The notes: a model not told the origin generated them from the letters alone. DNA of 64,000 nt from Thiodiazotropha sp040791665 (GCA_040791665.1 JBFNNX010000009.1:620001-684000), one strand, 5' to 3'. Shown: positions 1 to 9,212, counted from the stretch's first letter. Numbers and translations: made by a program.

Positions 1-113
1 TTTTGCTTCAGCCAGTTCGATACCGACACCCGACCCTCCACCCGCTTCAATGCCGCTTGATAGATCTCTAACAACGATCTGCGATAGTGTGCTGTCGGTT
101 CCAGTGATGACAT
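1..113 (-). CDS. Glycerate 2-kinase-like protein, N-terminal fragment
   Basis: An open frame starts with ATG at 113 and runs off the left window edge, so only about 37 residues are visible. A GAGG ribosome-binding site lies a few bases upstream (in the 114-130 region). The helical start (RRSLLEIYQAALKRVEG) resembles the N-terminus of the MOFRL/DUF4147 glycerate kinase family, which phosphorylates glycerate in the cytoplasm. The gene is divergent from the 385-2321 pair. The family call rests on a short stretch and is tentative; that this is a real gene start is more secure. Confidence 0.5.
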   Translation of the reverse strand, partial: MSSLEPTAHYRRSLLEIYQAALKRVEGRVSVSNWLKQ

Positions 114-384
114 ATACAAGCCCCTCGGGAGTGGCGGAAGGTAGAAGGATTTATGGCGAGGTCCACGTGGCTGGGTTACACTGTCACACTTAAAATAGCG
201 GGCTCTCAGTGGCATATATTGCAAGTATTTGATTCAAATAGCGGAAAAGATCGAAATCATTTGTCGGATGTGCGCTCATCGATATTCTTTTCGCCAACTG
301 AGCTACAACTGTGCAATCCACACCATTGACCTCACTGCATTTAGTGACTGAATAACAAGATTCTATATCGCCGGGAGCAGAGCG

Positions 385-1314
385 TTGGGAAGCATACAGT
401 TACGTCGAAATTTCAGCCGTAATATCCTGATACGGATGATACTCCTCTCTGCTGCGATTGCAGCACTCATCGTCTGGAAGTACGAATTCATCAACGATGT
501 CTATTTCCGCAATCAACTCACCAGCACCGGACTGATCATCAATGGCACCATCGTCGGACTGTTCGCCATCGGTGTCCTGCGCATGATCACCATCTTCCTC
601 CATTACGTGGCGGAAGAGAATGCACTGATCCGATTTCTGCGCAACCTGCGTGAAGGCGAGCAGGATCCGCTGAAGCGGATCCATAAAAAGGCCATCATAG
701 CCAACCGTTACAGGACCATGCTGGGATTGCACAAGGCAAACTGCCCGATCAACCACGGATCCCTGGCCTCCACCCTGGTGGCGAATGAGAGTACCCGTAA
801 CAGTCTGCCCAAGTTCATCAACAACATTCTTATACTGACCGGCGTCTTCGGCACCATCGTCTCCCTGTCGATAGCGTTGATCGGCGCCTCCGATCAGCTC
901 GCCACCTCGATCAATGTAAGCGGCATGGGTCTGGTGGTCCACGGCATGTCCACGGCACTCTCGACCACCATTACCGCAATCATATGCTTCATATTCTTCG
1001 GCTATTTTCATCTTAAACTGGGTGATGTCCAGACCAACCTGATCAGTGCGGTGGAGCAGGTCACCGTGAACGAGCTGATCCCTCGATTCCAGGTTCAAAC
1101 CGACAGCGCGCTGTATGAATTCACCGGCCTGGTGCGATCCCTGCAGGAACTGGTCAACCAGATGGAACAGTCCCAGCAGACCTTTGAAACCATGGAACAA
1201 CGAATCCTGGAGACCCTTCAGGGTTATGAAGAGAAGAGCGAGGCGCTGCATAACGACATGGCGGAGATCAAGCATGTGCTGAAGCGCGGTTTCCGCCTGC
1301 ATGAGGATGATTGA
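385..1314 (+). CDS. MotA/TolQ/ExbB-like proton-channel protein
   Basis: A 309-residue inner-membrane protein with four predicted membrane segments (about 14-31, 48-74, 147-167 and 189-211). The last two, separated by a short loop, have the layout of MotA/TolQ/ExbB channel subunits, which use proton flow to drive a periplasmic partner. Residues from about 240 to the end look like a cytoplasmic coiled coil (many E, Q and L). The start is TTG with GGGAG at 373-377, seven bases upstream. The stop overlaps the start region of the next gene, whose product has a MotB/ExbD-type anchor, so the two are probably translated together and form one complex. What the complex energises is not evident; no flagellar, Tol or TonB gene is nearby. 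Confidence 0.7.
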   Translation: MGSIQLRRNFSRNILIRMILLSAAIAALIVWKYEFINDVYFRNQLTSTGLIINGTIVGLFAIGVLRMITIFLHYVAEENALIRFLRNLREGEQDPLKRIHKKAIIANRYRTMLGLHKANCPINHGSLASTLVANESTRNSLPKFINNILILTGVFGTIVSLSIALIGASDQLATSINVSGMGLVVHGMSTALSTTITAIICFIFFGYFHLKLGDVQTNLISAVEQVTVNELIPRFQVQTDSALYEFTGLVRSLQELVNQMEQSQQTFETMEQRILETLQGYEEKSEALHNDMAEIKHVLKRGFRLHEDD

Positions 1315-1319
1315 TCCAG

Positions 1320-2321
1320 ATGGATAACAACTTCATCGATCTCCGTCTCAATCAGCAGGGCAATCAGGGGGAAGACAGCTTCTGGCCCTCGTTCACGGAC
1401 ATCATGACCGTTGTCGTGATGATCTTCCTGCTGGCGATGGTGATCCTGTTGTTGCGCAACATGGAACTGCTCAGCCAACTCAGGTTGTCCATCGCTTCGG
1501 AGCAGGAAGCATTGGAGCTTGTACGTACCACGGACGAAGAGAACGAAACCCTGGAAGAGCGATTGATAGCCCGTGAGCATGAAATCACCATGTTGCGCAT
1601 GCAGCTTATGCGCATGACCGAACGCTCCGAAGAGCAAGAGGCTGCAATCTCAAGCCAGCGCTTCCAGATCACCAACCTCAGTCGCGAACGGGATGAACTC
1701 GATCGCAGGACCAAGACGCTGACACAAGAGCGTGAGCTGTTAAACACCCAGGTAACCCGGTTGAACCAGGAGACCAGCCGGCTGCAGAACCAGATCAGCG
1801 AGTCCAACCGAAACATCGAGAGTCTCCGGCTCGACCTGCAACAGGCCAACACCCGCCAGGAAAGCACGCAGCAGGATCTGGAAAAAATTCGTATAGCACT
1901 GCGGGAAAAAGACCAGGAGTTGCTGGCAGCACTGACGCGCTCCCAAGAAACGGATGAGCAGCTGATCGACCTCAAACAGGACTATTCACAGCTCAAGATT
2001 CAATACAATAAACTGTTACGACCGGCTCGTACCGCCAAAGGCAAAACGGTGGTTGAAGTACGCTACACCAAATCCGGCAAGTACTTTCGCATAGATTACA
2101 AAGGGCCTGAAGATAGTAGATTTTCATCCATATCCCGCAAACAGCTGGAGCAGAATCTCAGTCGTTTGAAACAACAGGATAACAATCTCTACGTCAAGGT
2201 TATCATCCCCAAGAACAGCGGTCTTTCGTATAACGAAGCCTGGTCGTTCACCAACCATATGCACCAGAACTACGACTACTACTACCAGGAAGAAGCGGAG
2301 AGGGAGCGAATCGTCGAGTAG
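1320..2321 (+). CDS. MotB/ExbD-like protein with long coiled coil
   Basis: About 333 residues. Near the N-terminus a segment FTDIMTVVVMIFLLAMVILL has the MotB/ExbD arrangement, with an aspartate at the start of the single membrane helix; in that family this residue carries protons. A coiled coil of about 180 residues follows (repeated E/R/L/Q heptads), then a globular C-terminus of about 90 residues ending in an acidic tail. I do not see an OmpA peptidoglycan-binding motif there; the fold could be ExbD-like. The ATG at 1320 is chosen, but an in-frame TTG at 1311 overlapping the previous stop is possible (GAGG at 1303-1306 is closer to it). It pairs with the upstream channel subunit. Function unknown. 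Confidence 0.65.
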   Translation: MDNNFIDLRLNQQGNQGEDSFWPSFTDIMTVVVMIFLLAMVILLLRNMELLSQLRLSIASEQEALELVRTTDEENETLEERLIAREHEITMLRMQLMRMTERSEEQEAAISSQRFQITNLSRERDELDRRTKTLTQERELLNTQVTRLNQETSRLQNQISESNRNIESLRLDLQQANTRQESTQQDLEKIRIALREKDQELLAALTRSQETDEQLIDLKQDYSQLKIQYNKLLRPARTAKGKTVVEVRYTKSGKYFRIDYKGPEDSRFSSISRKQLEQNLSRLKQQDNNLYVKVIIPKNSGLSYNEAWSFTNHMHQNYDYYYQEEAERERIVE

Positions 2322-2468
2322 CGCCGGATACGCTCATTTGCGTCAGTCGATGCCATTCCGCGGCCGAAATATGCCGTTCAAGACTCAACGCTTGCACAAT
2401 GTGCTTGAAAGGAATTTAATCTTACTCATAGAGTCAAAGCGATGTAGACGCCACAATGCCATGGATAG

Positions 2469-3017
2469 ATGATTTGCATCATGACCAAACGCTACAGACT
2501 CATACCCCTCGGCATTCTCGGCATATTCCTGTTTACAGGGTGTGCCTCTAATGTCCCTAAGGTAATCGGCACTCCGCCGGCGGGAGATATTCGCGTGGAC
2601 GAGGTGCAACAGCATAGACAGCAGTTCACGAATGCGAAGATCCGCTGGGGCGGGACTATCATCTCGGTCGAGAACCTGGCGCAGGAGACACTGATAGAAA
2701 TCCTCTCCCGTCCGCTCGACGATGAGGGCAAACCCAAAGACGACAGCCGCAGCATCGGCCGCTTCATTGCACGTATCGAGGGTTACCTGGAACCTGAAGA
2801 GTATCCGAAAAACCGGGAGATCACCGTTACCGGCGACATCGTGGAAGTCGTGCAGAAACCTGTCGGAGACTACCCCTACCCCTACCCGTTGGTTGAGGTG
2901 GAGGCCTATTACCTCTGGCCGGAACAGAAAGTCTACACCCATCCCTACTACTACGATCCGTTCTACGACCCGTTCTATTATCCCTATTGGCGTAGATACC
3001 CCTACTACTACTGGTAA
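2469..3017 (+). CDS. Slp-family outer-membrane lipoprotein
   Basis: A lipoprotein precursor: a basic start, a hydrophobic run and a lipobox ending TGC (FLFTGCAS), so the mature protein would begin with a lipidated cysteine. The body carries the Slp-family pattern (RWGGTIISVEN, RPLDDEGKP, GRFIARIEGYLEPEEY, REITVTGDI). The C-terminus is unusually rich in tyrosine and proline (repeated YYYDPFYDPFYYPY). Slp proteins are starvation- or carbon-responsive outer-membrane lipoproteins of unclear role. ATG codons at 2469 and 2481 are both possible; neither has a strong ribosome-binding site, and 2481 gives a more typical signal peptide. A second Slp gene begins eight bases downstream. Confidence 0.8.
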   Translation: MICIMTKRYRLIPLGILGIFLFTGCASNVPKVIGTPPAGDIRVDEVQQHRQQFTNAKIRWGGTIISVENLAQETLIEILSRPLDDEGKPKDDSRSIGRFIARIEGYLEPEEYPKNREITVTGDIVEVVQKPVGDYPYPYPLVEVEAYYLWPEQKVYTHPYYYDPFYDPFYYPYWRRYPYYYW

Positions 3018-3025
3018 TCTACCCG

Positions 3026-3535
3026 ATGCGCTGGATCCTCTTTTTGATTGTTGTGGCGACACTGCAGGCCTGCAGCAGCAGGCCGGCCATCCCCTCAGCC
3101 GACCGAAGCATAACTCCGCTGCAAGCCGCAACCCTGGAATCATCAAGCAGTGGCGACCCGCTGCAATGGGGCGGGGTGATTATTGAGACCAGTAACTTGC
3201 GTGAGACCACAGAGATTCAGATACTGGCTTATCCCCTTGACCAAGACGGCCATCCCGACACAGAAGCCAACTCCATTGGTCGCTTCATAGCGCTACAGTC
3301 AGGCTATCTCGAAACGGAGGAGTATGCGGTTGGCCGCTTGGTAACCGCCACCGGCAAGTTGTCGGGAATCCGCCAAGGCCGGGTCGCTGACAGCAGCTAC
3401 CCATTTCCGATTTTACGTTGCGATGAGATCACACTCTGGCCCGAGCGCAAATCCAAGCCGAAGCCCCGCATACGTTTTGGTTTCGGCGCCAGTTCCGGCG
3501 GGGGAGGCTTCGGCAGCATCGGTATCAGCTTTTAG
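3026..3535 (+). CDS. Slp-family outer-membrane lipoprotein, second copy
   Basis: A 169-residue lipoprotein precursor with signal peptide MRWILFLIVVATLQACSS, the cysteine being the likely lipidation site. It shares the Slp pattern with its neighbour (QWGGVIIETSN, YPLDQDGHP, GRFIALQSGYLETEEY), so the pair looks like an old tandem duplication in one operon. The C-terminus differs: instead of a tyrosine-rich tail it ends in a glycine- and phenylalanine-rich stretch (GFGASSGGGGFGSIGISF). Role in the outer membrane is unknown. The family call is firm. Confidence 0.8.
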   Translation: MRWILFLIVVATLQACSSRPAIPSADRSITPLQAATLESSSSGDPLQWGGVIIETSNLRETTEIQILAYPLDQDGHPDTEANSIGRFIALQSGYLETEEYAVGRLVTATGKLSGIRQGRVADSSYPFPILRCDEITLWPERKSKPKPRIRFGFGASSGGGGFGSIGISF

Positions 3536-3571
3536 GTGTCCGGAATATAAGACTGCTTACCCGACATCAAA

Positions 3572-4249
3572 TCACATCTTATCAGCGACCTTGTTGCGCA
3601 GATAGACGGGCAGGGCAAGTTCCGGCGCCACGGCCAACCCGACAAGGTAGTCTTCAGCCGCCAGTGATGCGATATCGCGGGCACTGCAGTAAATTTCGGC
3701 TTTGAAACCCAGTAACACCGCCTTCAGGCGTGACTCCAACTGGTCGCCATAGGCGCCCCACCCTGAACCGACGCCATACCACTCGCCATCGTGAGGAACC
3801 TCAACCCGTTGCGCGGATCCTACCTGCTCCGGAATAGCGGGTACGACCAGCTCCTTTTCCCCAACCCGGTAACCGCCCCAATAGAGCTCTCCCATCCTGG
3901 CATCGAATGCAGTGAGCAGATTTCGCTCCCCTTTCTCCCGGTAGGCCCGCTGCGCCAACGCCGCCAGGGTCGAAACCCCCACCACCGGCAGGTCCGCCGC
4001 GAATGCTATCCCCTGAATCACACCCGTAGCAATCCGAACACCGGTAAATGAACCGGGGCCGCGTCCGAAAGCGACTGCATCCAGGGATGCGGGCGACAGA
4101 CCGGCCTCCCGCAGAAGATCGTCAACCATATCGAGAATCAGTTCACTGTGGCCTCGGGGCATGATTTTGTAGCGGACTGATACCTCGCCGCTGAGATACA
4201 GAGCCGCCGAACATGCTTCGGCAGCCGTTTCTATCGCAATCAATTTCAT
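3572..4249 (-). CDS. tsaB: tRNA threonylcarbamoyladenosine biosynthesis protein TsaB
   Basis: A 225-residue member of the TsaB (YeaZ) family, close to the usual length of about 230. It shows the N-terminal ASKHA strand (MKLIAIETAAEACSAALY) and the hallmark FGRGPGSFTGVRIATG beginning near residue 61. TsaB lacks catalytic activity of its own and scaffolds TsaD and TsaE in making the t6A37 modification of ANN-decoding tRNAs. The gene converges on the slp pair and is divergent from the PEP-CTERM gene. Confidence 0.93.
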   Translation of the reverse strand: MKLIAIETAAEACSAALYLSGEVSVRYKIMPRGHSELILDMVDDLLREAGLSPASLDAVAFGRGPGSFTGVRIATGVIQGIAFAADLPVVGVSTLAALAQRAYREKGERNLLTAFDARMGELYWGGYRVGEKELVVPAIPEQVGSAQRVEVPHDGEWYGVGSGWGAYGDQLESRLKAVLLGFKAEIYCSARDIASLAAEDYLVGLAVAPELALPVYLRNKVADKM

Positions 4250-4452
4250 CTTTTCTGAAAACTCTTACACCCCAATGCAAATATCCGACAATTTGTAGGA
4301 GTATTATTCCCAATCAGTCGCTGGTATACGCATAATATATTGTTTTCAATAAAGTTAATACAAAATCAGACAGGTGTCGGATTAGTTTACATAAAAATTA
4401 CACCTCTTTGCCGGATCACCATATCATACTGAATTTATTATCTATTTTTTTT

Positions 4453-4468
4453 TGGCACGAATTCTGTA
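4453..4468 (+). promoter_or_regulatory. Sigma-54-like promoter before the PEP-CTERM gene
   Basis: The sequence TGGCACGAATTCTGTA follows the sigma-54 pattern TGGCACR-N4-TTGCW: the -24 box is perfect, while the -12 box reads CTGTA (GT instead of GC). It lies about 50 bases before the ATG at 4519, which leaves room for a short leader. PEP-CTERM genes are known to be controlled in several bacteria by RpoN with the PrsK/PrsR two-component system, which makes the match more believable. No activator site was identified. Confidence 0.45.
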
Positions 4469-4518
4469 TTACTAAAGGCAGCAACAGTAGTATTTACGGA
4501 TTAATTTGAGGCTCCGTC

Positions 4519-5295
4519 ATGAACATTAAGCAGACTCTACTCAAGACAAGTGCAATCTTCGCACTCTGTGCCTTCAGCACCGCATCGAGCGCGACCGTCA
4601 TGAGTATCGGTGACATGGTTTCCTTCAGCTTTAGCAGCAATGACTCAATAAACGATTATTTCACAGGGACAGATGAACTGGGAAATAATATCAGGACAGT
4701 GGTCAGAGACGTCCAGACGGTCTCGATGGATCGATTCGATGGTTCCCTGGGTCAATTGCTGGACGTGGACATCTGGTTTGAAACGGACTGGGATCTCGGT
4801 TCCGTCGTCCGTTCCTACGACAGCCGTTTCAGAGGTTCCGCCTCGGGTGCCGGCCGCTCTGTCAGCAACCAAGCCATACGCCTGATCGATCCCAACCGGG
4901 AAGTTGAAAGAAACCACGAGGTTACAAGGAACAACTGTCAAGACCTTCTAAGCTGTGCCGATAGCAGCGAGGAGTCTGGTACCTTCAACGATGCATTCGA
5001 TCTGGCAAGTTTCAGCTTAAGCGACTTTGTCGGACCGGATCCCCTGGATTTCAGGCTTGTACGGACATTGATTGCGGATCTGACCCGCTGCGGACCATAC
5101 GACAACTGCGTACAACGCACCAAATTCAATTCCTGGAGCGGTAACATCTTTGTCAGCTATATCTATGATGATTCACCGGTACCCGTGGATGAGGAAGTGG
5201 AAGTGAATGTACCCGAACCTTCGACCCTGGTGCTACTGGGAATGGGACTGCTAGGTATAGGCGCCGCACGCCTCGGCAGAAAAAGAAACGGCTAA
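4519..5295 (+). CDS. PEP-CTERM sorting domain protein
   Basis: A 258-residue exported protein. It begins with a signal peptide (about 1-25, ending SSA) and ends with the tripartite PEP-CTERM signal: VPEPST, a hydrophobic helix (LVLLGMGLLGIGAARLG) and a basic tail RKRNG. In this system exosortase (EpsH/XrtA) recognises the tail and releases the protein at the cell surface, usually with exopolysaccharide production. The central 200 residues are rich in D, S and N, contain a few cysteines (NNCQDLLSCAD, RCGPYDNC) that may form disulfides, and belong to no family I recognise. No exosortase is in this window. Confidence 0.88.
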   Translation: MNIKQTLLKTSAIFALCAFSTASSATVMSIGDMVSFSFSSNDSINDYFTGTDELGNNIRTVVRDVQTVSMDRFDGSLGQLLDVDIWFETDWDLGSVVRSYDSRFRGSASGAGRSVSNQAIRLIDPNREVERNHEVTRNNCQDLLSCADSSEESGTFNDAFDLASFSLSDFVGPDPLDFRLVRTLIADLTRCGPYDNCVQRTKFNSWSGNIFVSYIYDDSPVPVDEEVEVNVPEPSTLVLLGMGLLGIGAARLGRKRNG

Positions 5296-5322
5296 CTGAG
5301 TTTTCTTTCCTCACGATCATGA

Positions 5323-5348
5323 CGCCCGCTAGATGCGGGCGTTTTTTT
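5323..5348. terminator. Hairpin terminator between convergent genes
   Basis: A seven-base perfect stem (cgcccgc at 5323-5329, gcgggcg at 5335-5341) with a five-base loop is followed by a run of T. It lies downstream of the PEP-CTERM gene and touches the end of the RND gene on the other strand, so it probably serves the plus-strand gene. Confidence 0.8.
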
Positions 5349-8300
5349 ATTCCAGTGTTTCTTCACCCGCGATTTCATCTTTATGAAACCGCTCCTGAAG
5401 GCCCTGCAGCAGATCCCACAGAACCGGAATGATAAACAGCGTCAGCGCGGTGGCCGTGGCAAGGCCGGTGACAAAAGTTGACGCCATGGTTCCCCAGATC
5501 AGCGAGTAACTGGGAAACCCGATTGCCATCGGCAGCAATCCCAGAGACGTAGTCAAGGTGGTGAGCAGAATCGGGCGCAAACGTATATGGACACCCTCGA
5601 TAATCGCCTCATGCCGGGAGAGTCCCCTGCGGTACCGTTTGTTGATGAAATCGATGAGTACCAGGGCGTCATTGACCACAACCCCCGCCACACCGATCAC
5701 AGCGATGAAGCTGTTCACCGTGAAGAGTGATTGAGTCACCAGCTTACCGAATACGACTCCAATCAGTGCAAAAACGACGGCGGACAGAATAATCAGAGGC
5801 TGCAGATAGGATTGAAACTGCGTTGCCAAGATCACATACATCACCAGTACCGCAATAATGAATGCATATGCCAGAGACTCGAAGGATCGCTGGGTATCCT
5901 CATGTTCGCCGCCAAAGGTCACTGTTGCTCCCGGGTAGCGATCACGAAGCGCCTCGAAACGACTCCTTACCAGGTTCACGATCGCAGGTGTCGATGTGGG
6001 AGCCCCTTCACGAATATCCGCCTTTAGACTGATCGCCCGTTGACCCTGGTAGCGCTTGATCTCGCCGGGTTCATTGTATGCCTGCACTCGCACCAGATCC
6101 GCCAGATAGACAGGATGCTCAGCATCTTCCACCACTGGAATATAGAGTGCATTTTCCGGGTCTTGCAACGCCTCGGAATCGATCCGAAGTTTCAGATCCA
6201 CCTCTTCGTCGATATGTCGGTACTTACCCATGTAGCGCCCGTCGAGCACACTTGCCGCAAGTCTTGCCACCCGACTGTTGTCCAAACCGAACTCAGCCAC
6301 TCTCTCCTGTTCTACCCACAGGCGGAATACGCGTTTGGGAACCCCGCGATCATCCTTAAGACCGACCAAGTGCGGACCGATATCCGGCGATTCGAGCATG
6401 TAGCTCAGTAACTCCCCGGCCAGGCCCGAGACCGCCTCCACGTTCGCTCCCACTACCCGCACATTGATATCCTTACCGCTTGGAGGACCGTCATTTTGCG
6501 GATGGACATGCAGCGTGTATCCATCCGTTTCATAGATCGGCTTCAACTTCTCACGCATACGATCCAGGTGGGCAAGCGGATCGTCGAAACTCTGTTCGGA
6601 AGCACTCGGCATGGTTACCATCACTGAACCGTGGTTATTGCCATACACGGGCTCATAGTCCTCGTTGAAAAAGAGTCCGGACAGCCCCGCGGCGGCACCC
6701 GCCATACCCGGTCCGTCCTCCATGACAGTCTCCGCAATACGCTTAACGCGCTCATCCACCTCCTCAATCGCAATATTGCTGGGGCCTACGATATCGACGT
6801 AATAGAGCTTGTAATCGTCGGGGAAAAATTGAATTCGAATCAACGGAACCTTGCCACTCGCGGAAAGTGCAAGGATCATTACCGATACGGCGAACAGCAG
6901 GGTAACGACCAGGACGGACAAAAGACGAAACCGCAGTGTCAGCGACAACAACCAGTCGGTGAACCTTCTCACAACCCGCATCAATGCATTGTCCCGCTCC
7001 AGCAGATCGACAGCACTCTGCTGCCGGGGCCCGAAATCCAGGTAGTGAATAGGCAGGATCAAAAGACACTCCACCAGGGAGGCGATAATGGCGAAGCTCA
7101 CTGCCTTCGGTACCAATGCAAAAAACTGTCCGGTGGAACCCGACATGATCAACATGGGTAAAAAAGCGGCCACCGTTGTCATGGTGGCCGAGATCACCGG
7201 CAGCGCCACCTCAGCCGTTCCATTGATTATCGCGTCACGAAGGGATTTGCCCTCCTGTACGTGACGATAGATATTCTCAGTCACGACAATGGCATCATCC
7301 ACCACGATACCGGTCACCAGCACGAAGGAGAACAGGGTGATCTCATTCAGGCTGTTACCGGTAAGATACATGATCAGCATGGTGATCATGAACGAGAAAG
7401 GGATACCGATAGTCACCAAACCGGCATTGCGAATGCCCATGAAATACCAGATGATCAACGATACCAGTAAAATACCGACCAACATGTTCATGCCCAGGGT
7501 GGTCAAACCATCCTTGATATAGATGGTTGAATCCTGGGTCAGCACCACATCCACTCCCTGGACCTCCAGCGACGGACGAAATTCATCGACCAGGGCGACA
7601 ACCTGATCGCGAATCTCCATCGCGTTCCCCTGATCGGACTTGATCACCTTCAATCCCAAGGCGGGTTTTCCATTGACAGACGCAATCACGATGGGATCGC
7701 GATAACCCATGCCCATGCGGGAGACCAGATCCTCGACACGAACAAGACTACCGTCCGCATCTCTGCGCACCACGGTCGATTGAACCTGCTCAAGGGAATG
7801 GTATCTCTCGTCCAGCTTAATCAGGTATTCGCCACTGTCATTGGTGTACTTTCCAGCCGGTATGCTGAGATTGGCTGCACTCAATGCCGACGCAACCTGG
7901 TCAAAGCCTATACCGAACTCACGCAGCTTCTGCGGATTGAGATAGATATGAAACTCTTGTGTCTGTTTGCCGGAGAAGTCGACCTGCTGTACATTGGGAA
8001 TCTTCAGCAAACGAGTCTTTATCTCCTCACCCATCAGTGCCAAGGTACGATTACCGTGGTCACCCACAAGATTGATGGCAATAACCGGCAACCAATCCTG
8101 CACCTTGGCATTCAGCAGTGAAGGAGGATCCACACCCTGCGGCAATTCACTGATGATATTGAGCACTTCGAATCTGACTTCGTTAAAAAGTGCATCGTAG
8201 TCGGAATCGTCTACGAACTTGAGACGAATATTTGAGCGGCCATTGAAAGATGTGGAACTGATCCATTCCACATCATCAACCTTTTCCAAGGCGTCTTCGA

Positions 8301-8502
8301 TTTTTCGTGTCACCAGACTCTCAACCTCCACCGAAGATGCGCCTGGATAGACAGTGGAGATAATGACTTCGCCAAAGCCGAAATTCGGATAACGTTCTGC
8401 GGGAAGCGCGAACAGGGAGATGAAGCCGACAACGATCAAGACTACAAACATCAGATTGTAGAAAACACGCTGTTTAAGTGAGAAAGCGACAATCTGGTGC
8501 AT
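5347..8502 (-). CDS. RND efflux transporter permease
   Basis: A 1051-residue inner-membrane pump of the AcrB/CzcA superfamily and of full family length. The first helix is at about 10-30. The two halves each carry the RND membrane motif with acidic residues (GIVVDDAIVVTENIYRH in the first half, GVAGVVVNDALVLIDFINK in the second), plus two large periplasmic regions. Such pumps use the proton gradient to expel drugs, metals or lipophilic compounds through an adaptor and an outer-membrane channel. No adaptor or channel gene adjoins it; a 32-codon reading frame ends three bases before its ATG. Substrate cannot be told from sequence. Confidence 0.92.
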   Translation of the reverse strand: MHQIVAFSLKQRVFYNLMFVVLIVVGFISLFALPAERYPNFGFGEVIISTVYPGASSVEVESLVTRKIEDALEKVDDVEWISSTSFNGRSNIRLKFVDDSDYDALFNEVRFEVLNIISELPQGVDPPSLLNAKVQDWLPVIAINLVGDHGNRTLALMGEEIKTRLLKIPNVQQVDFSGKQTQEFHIYLNPQKLREFGIGFDQVASALSAANLSIPAGKYTNDSGEYLIKLDERYHSLEQVQSTVVRRDADGSLVRVEDLVSRMGMGYRDPIVIASVNGKPALGLKVIKSDQGNAMEIRDQVVALVDEFRPSLEVQGVDVVLTQDSTIYIKDGLTTLGMNMLVGILLVSLIIWYFMGIRNAGLVTIGIPFSFMITMLIMYLTGNSLNEITLFSFVLVTGIVVDDAIVVTENIYRHVQEGKSLRDAIINGTAEVALPVISATMTTVAAFLPMLIMSGSTGQFFALVPKAVSFAIIASLVECLLILPIHYLDFGPRQQSAVDLLERDNALMRVVRRFTDWLLSLTLRFRLLSVLVVTLLFAVSVMILALSASGKVPLIRIQFFPDDYKLYYVDIVGPSNIAIEEVDERVKRIAETVMEDGPGMAGAAAGLSGLFFNEDYEPVYGNNHGSVMVTMPSASEQSFDDPLAHLDRMREKLKPIYETDGYTLHVHPQNDGPPSGKDINVRVVGANVEAVSGLAGELLSYMLESPDIGPHLVGLKDDRGVPKRVFRLWVEQERVAEFGLDNSRVARLAASVLDGRYMGKYRHIDEEVDLKLRIDSEALQDPENALYIPVVEDAEHPVYLADLVRVQAYNEPGEIKRYQGQRAISLKADIREGAPTSTPAIVNLVRSRFEALRDRYPGATVTFGGEHEDTQRSFESLAYAFIIAVLVMYVILATQFQSYLQPLIILSAVVFALIGVVFGKLVTQSLFTVNSFIAVIGVAGVVVNDALVLIDFINKRYRRGLSRHEAIIEGVHIRLRPILLTTLTTSLGLLPMAIGFPSYSLIWGTMASTFVTGLATATALTLFIIPVLWDLLQGLQERFHKDEIAGEETLE

Positions 8503-8505
8503 GGG

Positions 8506-8604
8506 TCAATACCCTTCGTTCAGCGTAAACTGATCCCCGGGCCAAATTTTCGGATCCGCCATAGGCATCTGCTCCTCATCACCGGCATGCAGGAAAAAAT
8601 CCAT
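8506..8604 (-). CDS. Possible 32-residue leader peptide upstream of RND gene
   Basis: A short frame with ATG at 8604 and TGA at 8506-8508, ending three bases before the RND start. The peptide would be MDFFLHAGDEEQMPMADP followed by KIWPGDQFTLNEGY. AAGG lies directly before the ATG, too close for a good ribosome-binding site. The tight coupling to the pump gene suggests either a real small gene or a leader that couples translation. It has no membrane segment and resembles no family I know. An eroded adaptor end is also possible. Low confidence. Confidence 0.3.
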   Translation of the reverse strand: MDFFLHAGDEEQMPMADPKIWPGDQFTLNEGY

Positions 8605-9212
8605 CCTTATCACTACGCCATTAGCTCATTTCAGCGAGTAGCGTCTATTTCAGATCCAGTACGACAACAGTGCCACGGGAACGCCACGCGTTGATTCAAT
8701 CTGTATCAATACCCACATCTAAGTCACCCATCGCCAATGTTCCGATCAATATCGACCTTGCGGGACAGTCTATAAACAGCAGGCATATCAGGACGGTTCA
8801 AACCTGCGGCTGAACAATTGGGAGGATATGACAAGCCTCTGTATCTAAGTTTGTAGCCAAATCCCTTACTACCTACTATGAGATATATTGCTCAATTCAC
8901 AGTAAATACCATAAATATTTTAGGTTATACACTTATTTACACATAACGGGCCTTTAAGCGGGTAGCCTGCCCGACCGTCACTTACGCTTAGTCAAAATAT
9001 GTAGCTATACTGTTACAGCCGACAACAAAATTAACAACCATGAATGGCCGCTGCAATATCGAAACAGTATTGCAGATATCAACAGCTGCAGATTAGAAAC
9101 GACATCATATCTCCAGGGATCTTGGAGGAGCTGTATTCCACTGTATGAGATCAATCACCATTCTCTACCTGTGGAACAGACCGTCATGCACAAGATTAAG
9201 AGAGGAGAGCAC
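8605..9212. other. Gene-free interval of about 600 bp
   Basis: No convincing gene is seen. The middle part (about 8870-9010) is A+T rich and may hold promoters. A good ribosome-binding site (gggagg near 8820) precedes a six-codon frame that stops at once, which I do not call. A small inverted repeat (cggg...cccg) lies near 8958-8974. Confidence 0.4.

Noticed and set aside
385..2321. Zorya anti-phage system (ZorAB)
   Set aside because: The two proteins resemble a ZorA/ZorB-type motor, but there is no ZorC/ZorD or ZorE next to them and the long coiled coil is on the MotB-like partner, not on the channel protein.
3018..3186. Plus-strand frame overlapping the two Slp genes (2722-3186)
   Set aside because: An out-of-frame shadow; both lipoprotein frames have signal peptides and family motifs.
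8819..8850. Six-codon frame after a good ribosome-binding site
   Set aside because: Too short and stops at once; it could be a leader peptide, but nothing downstream on that strand supports attenuation.
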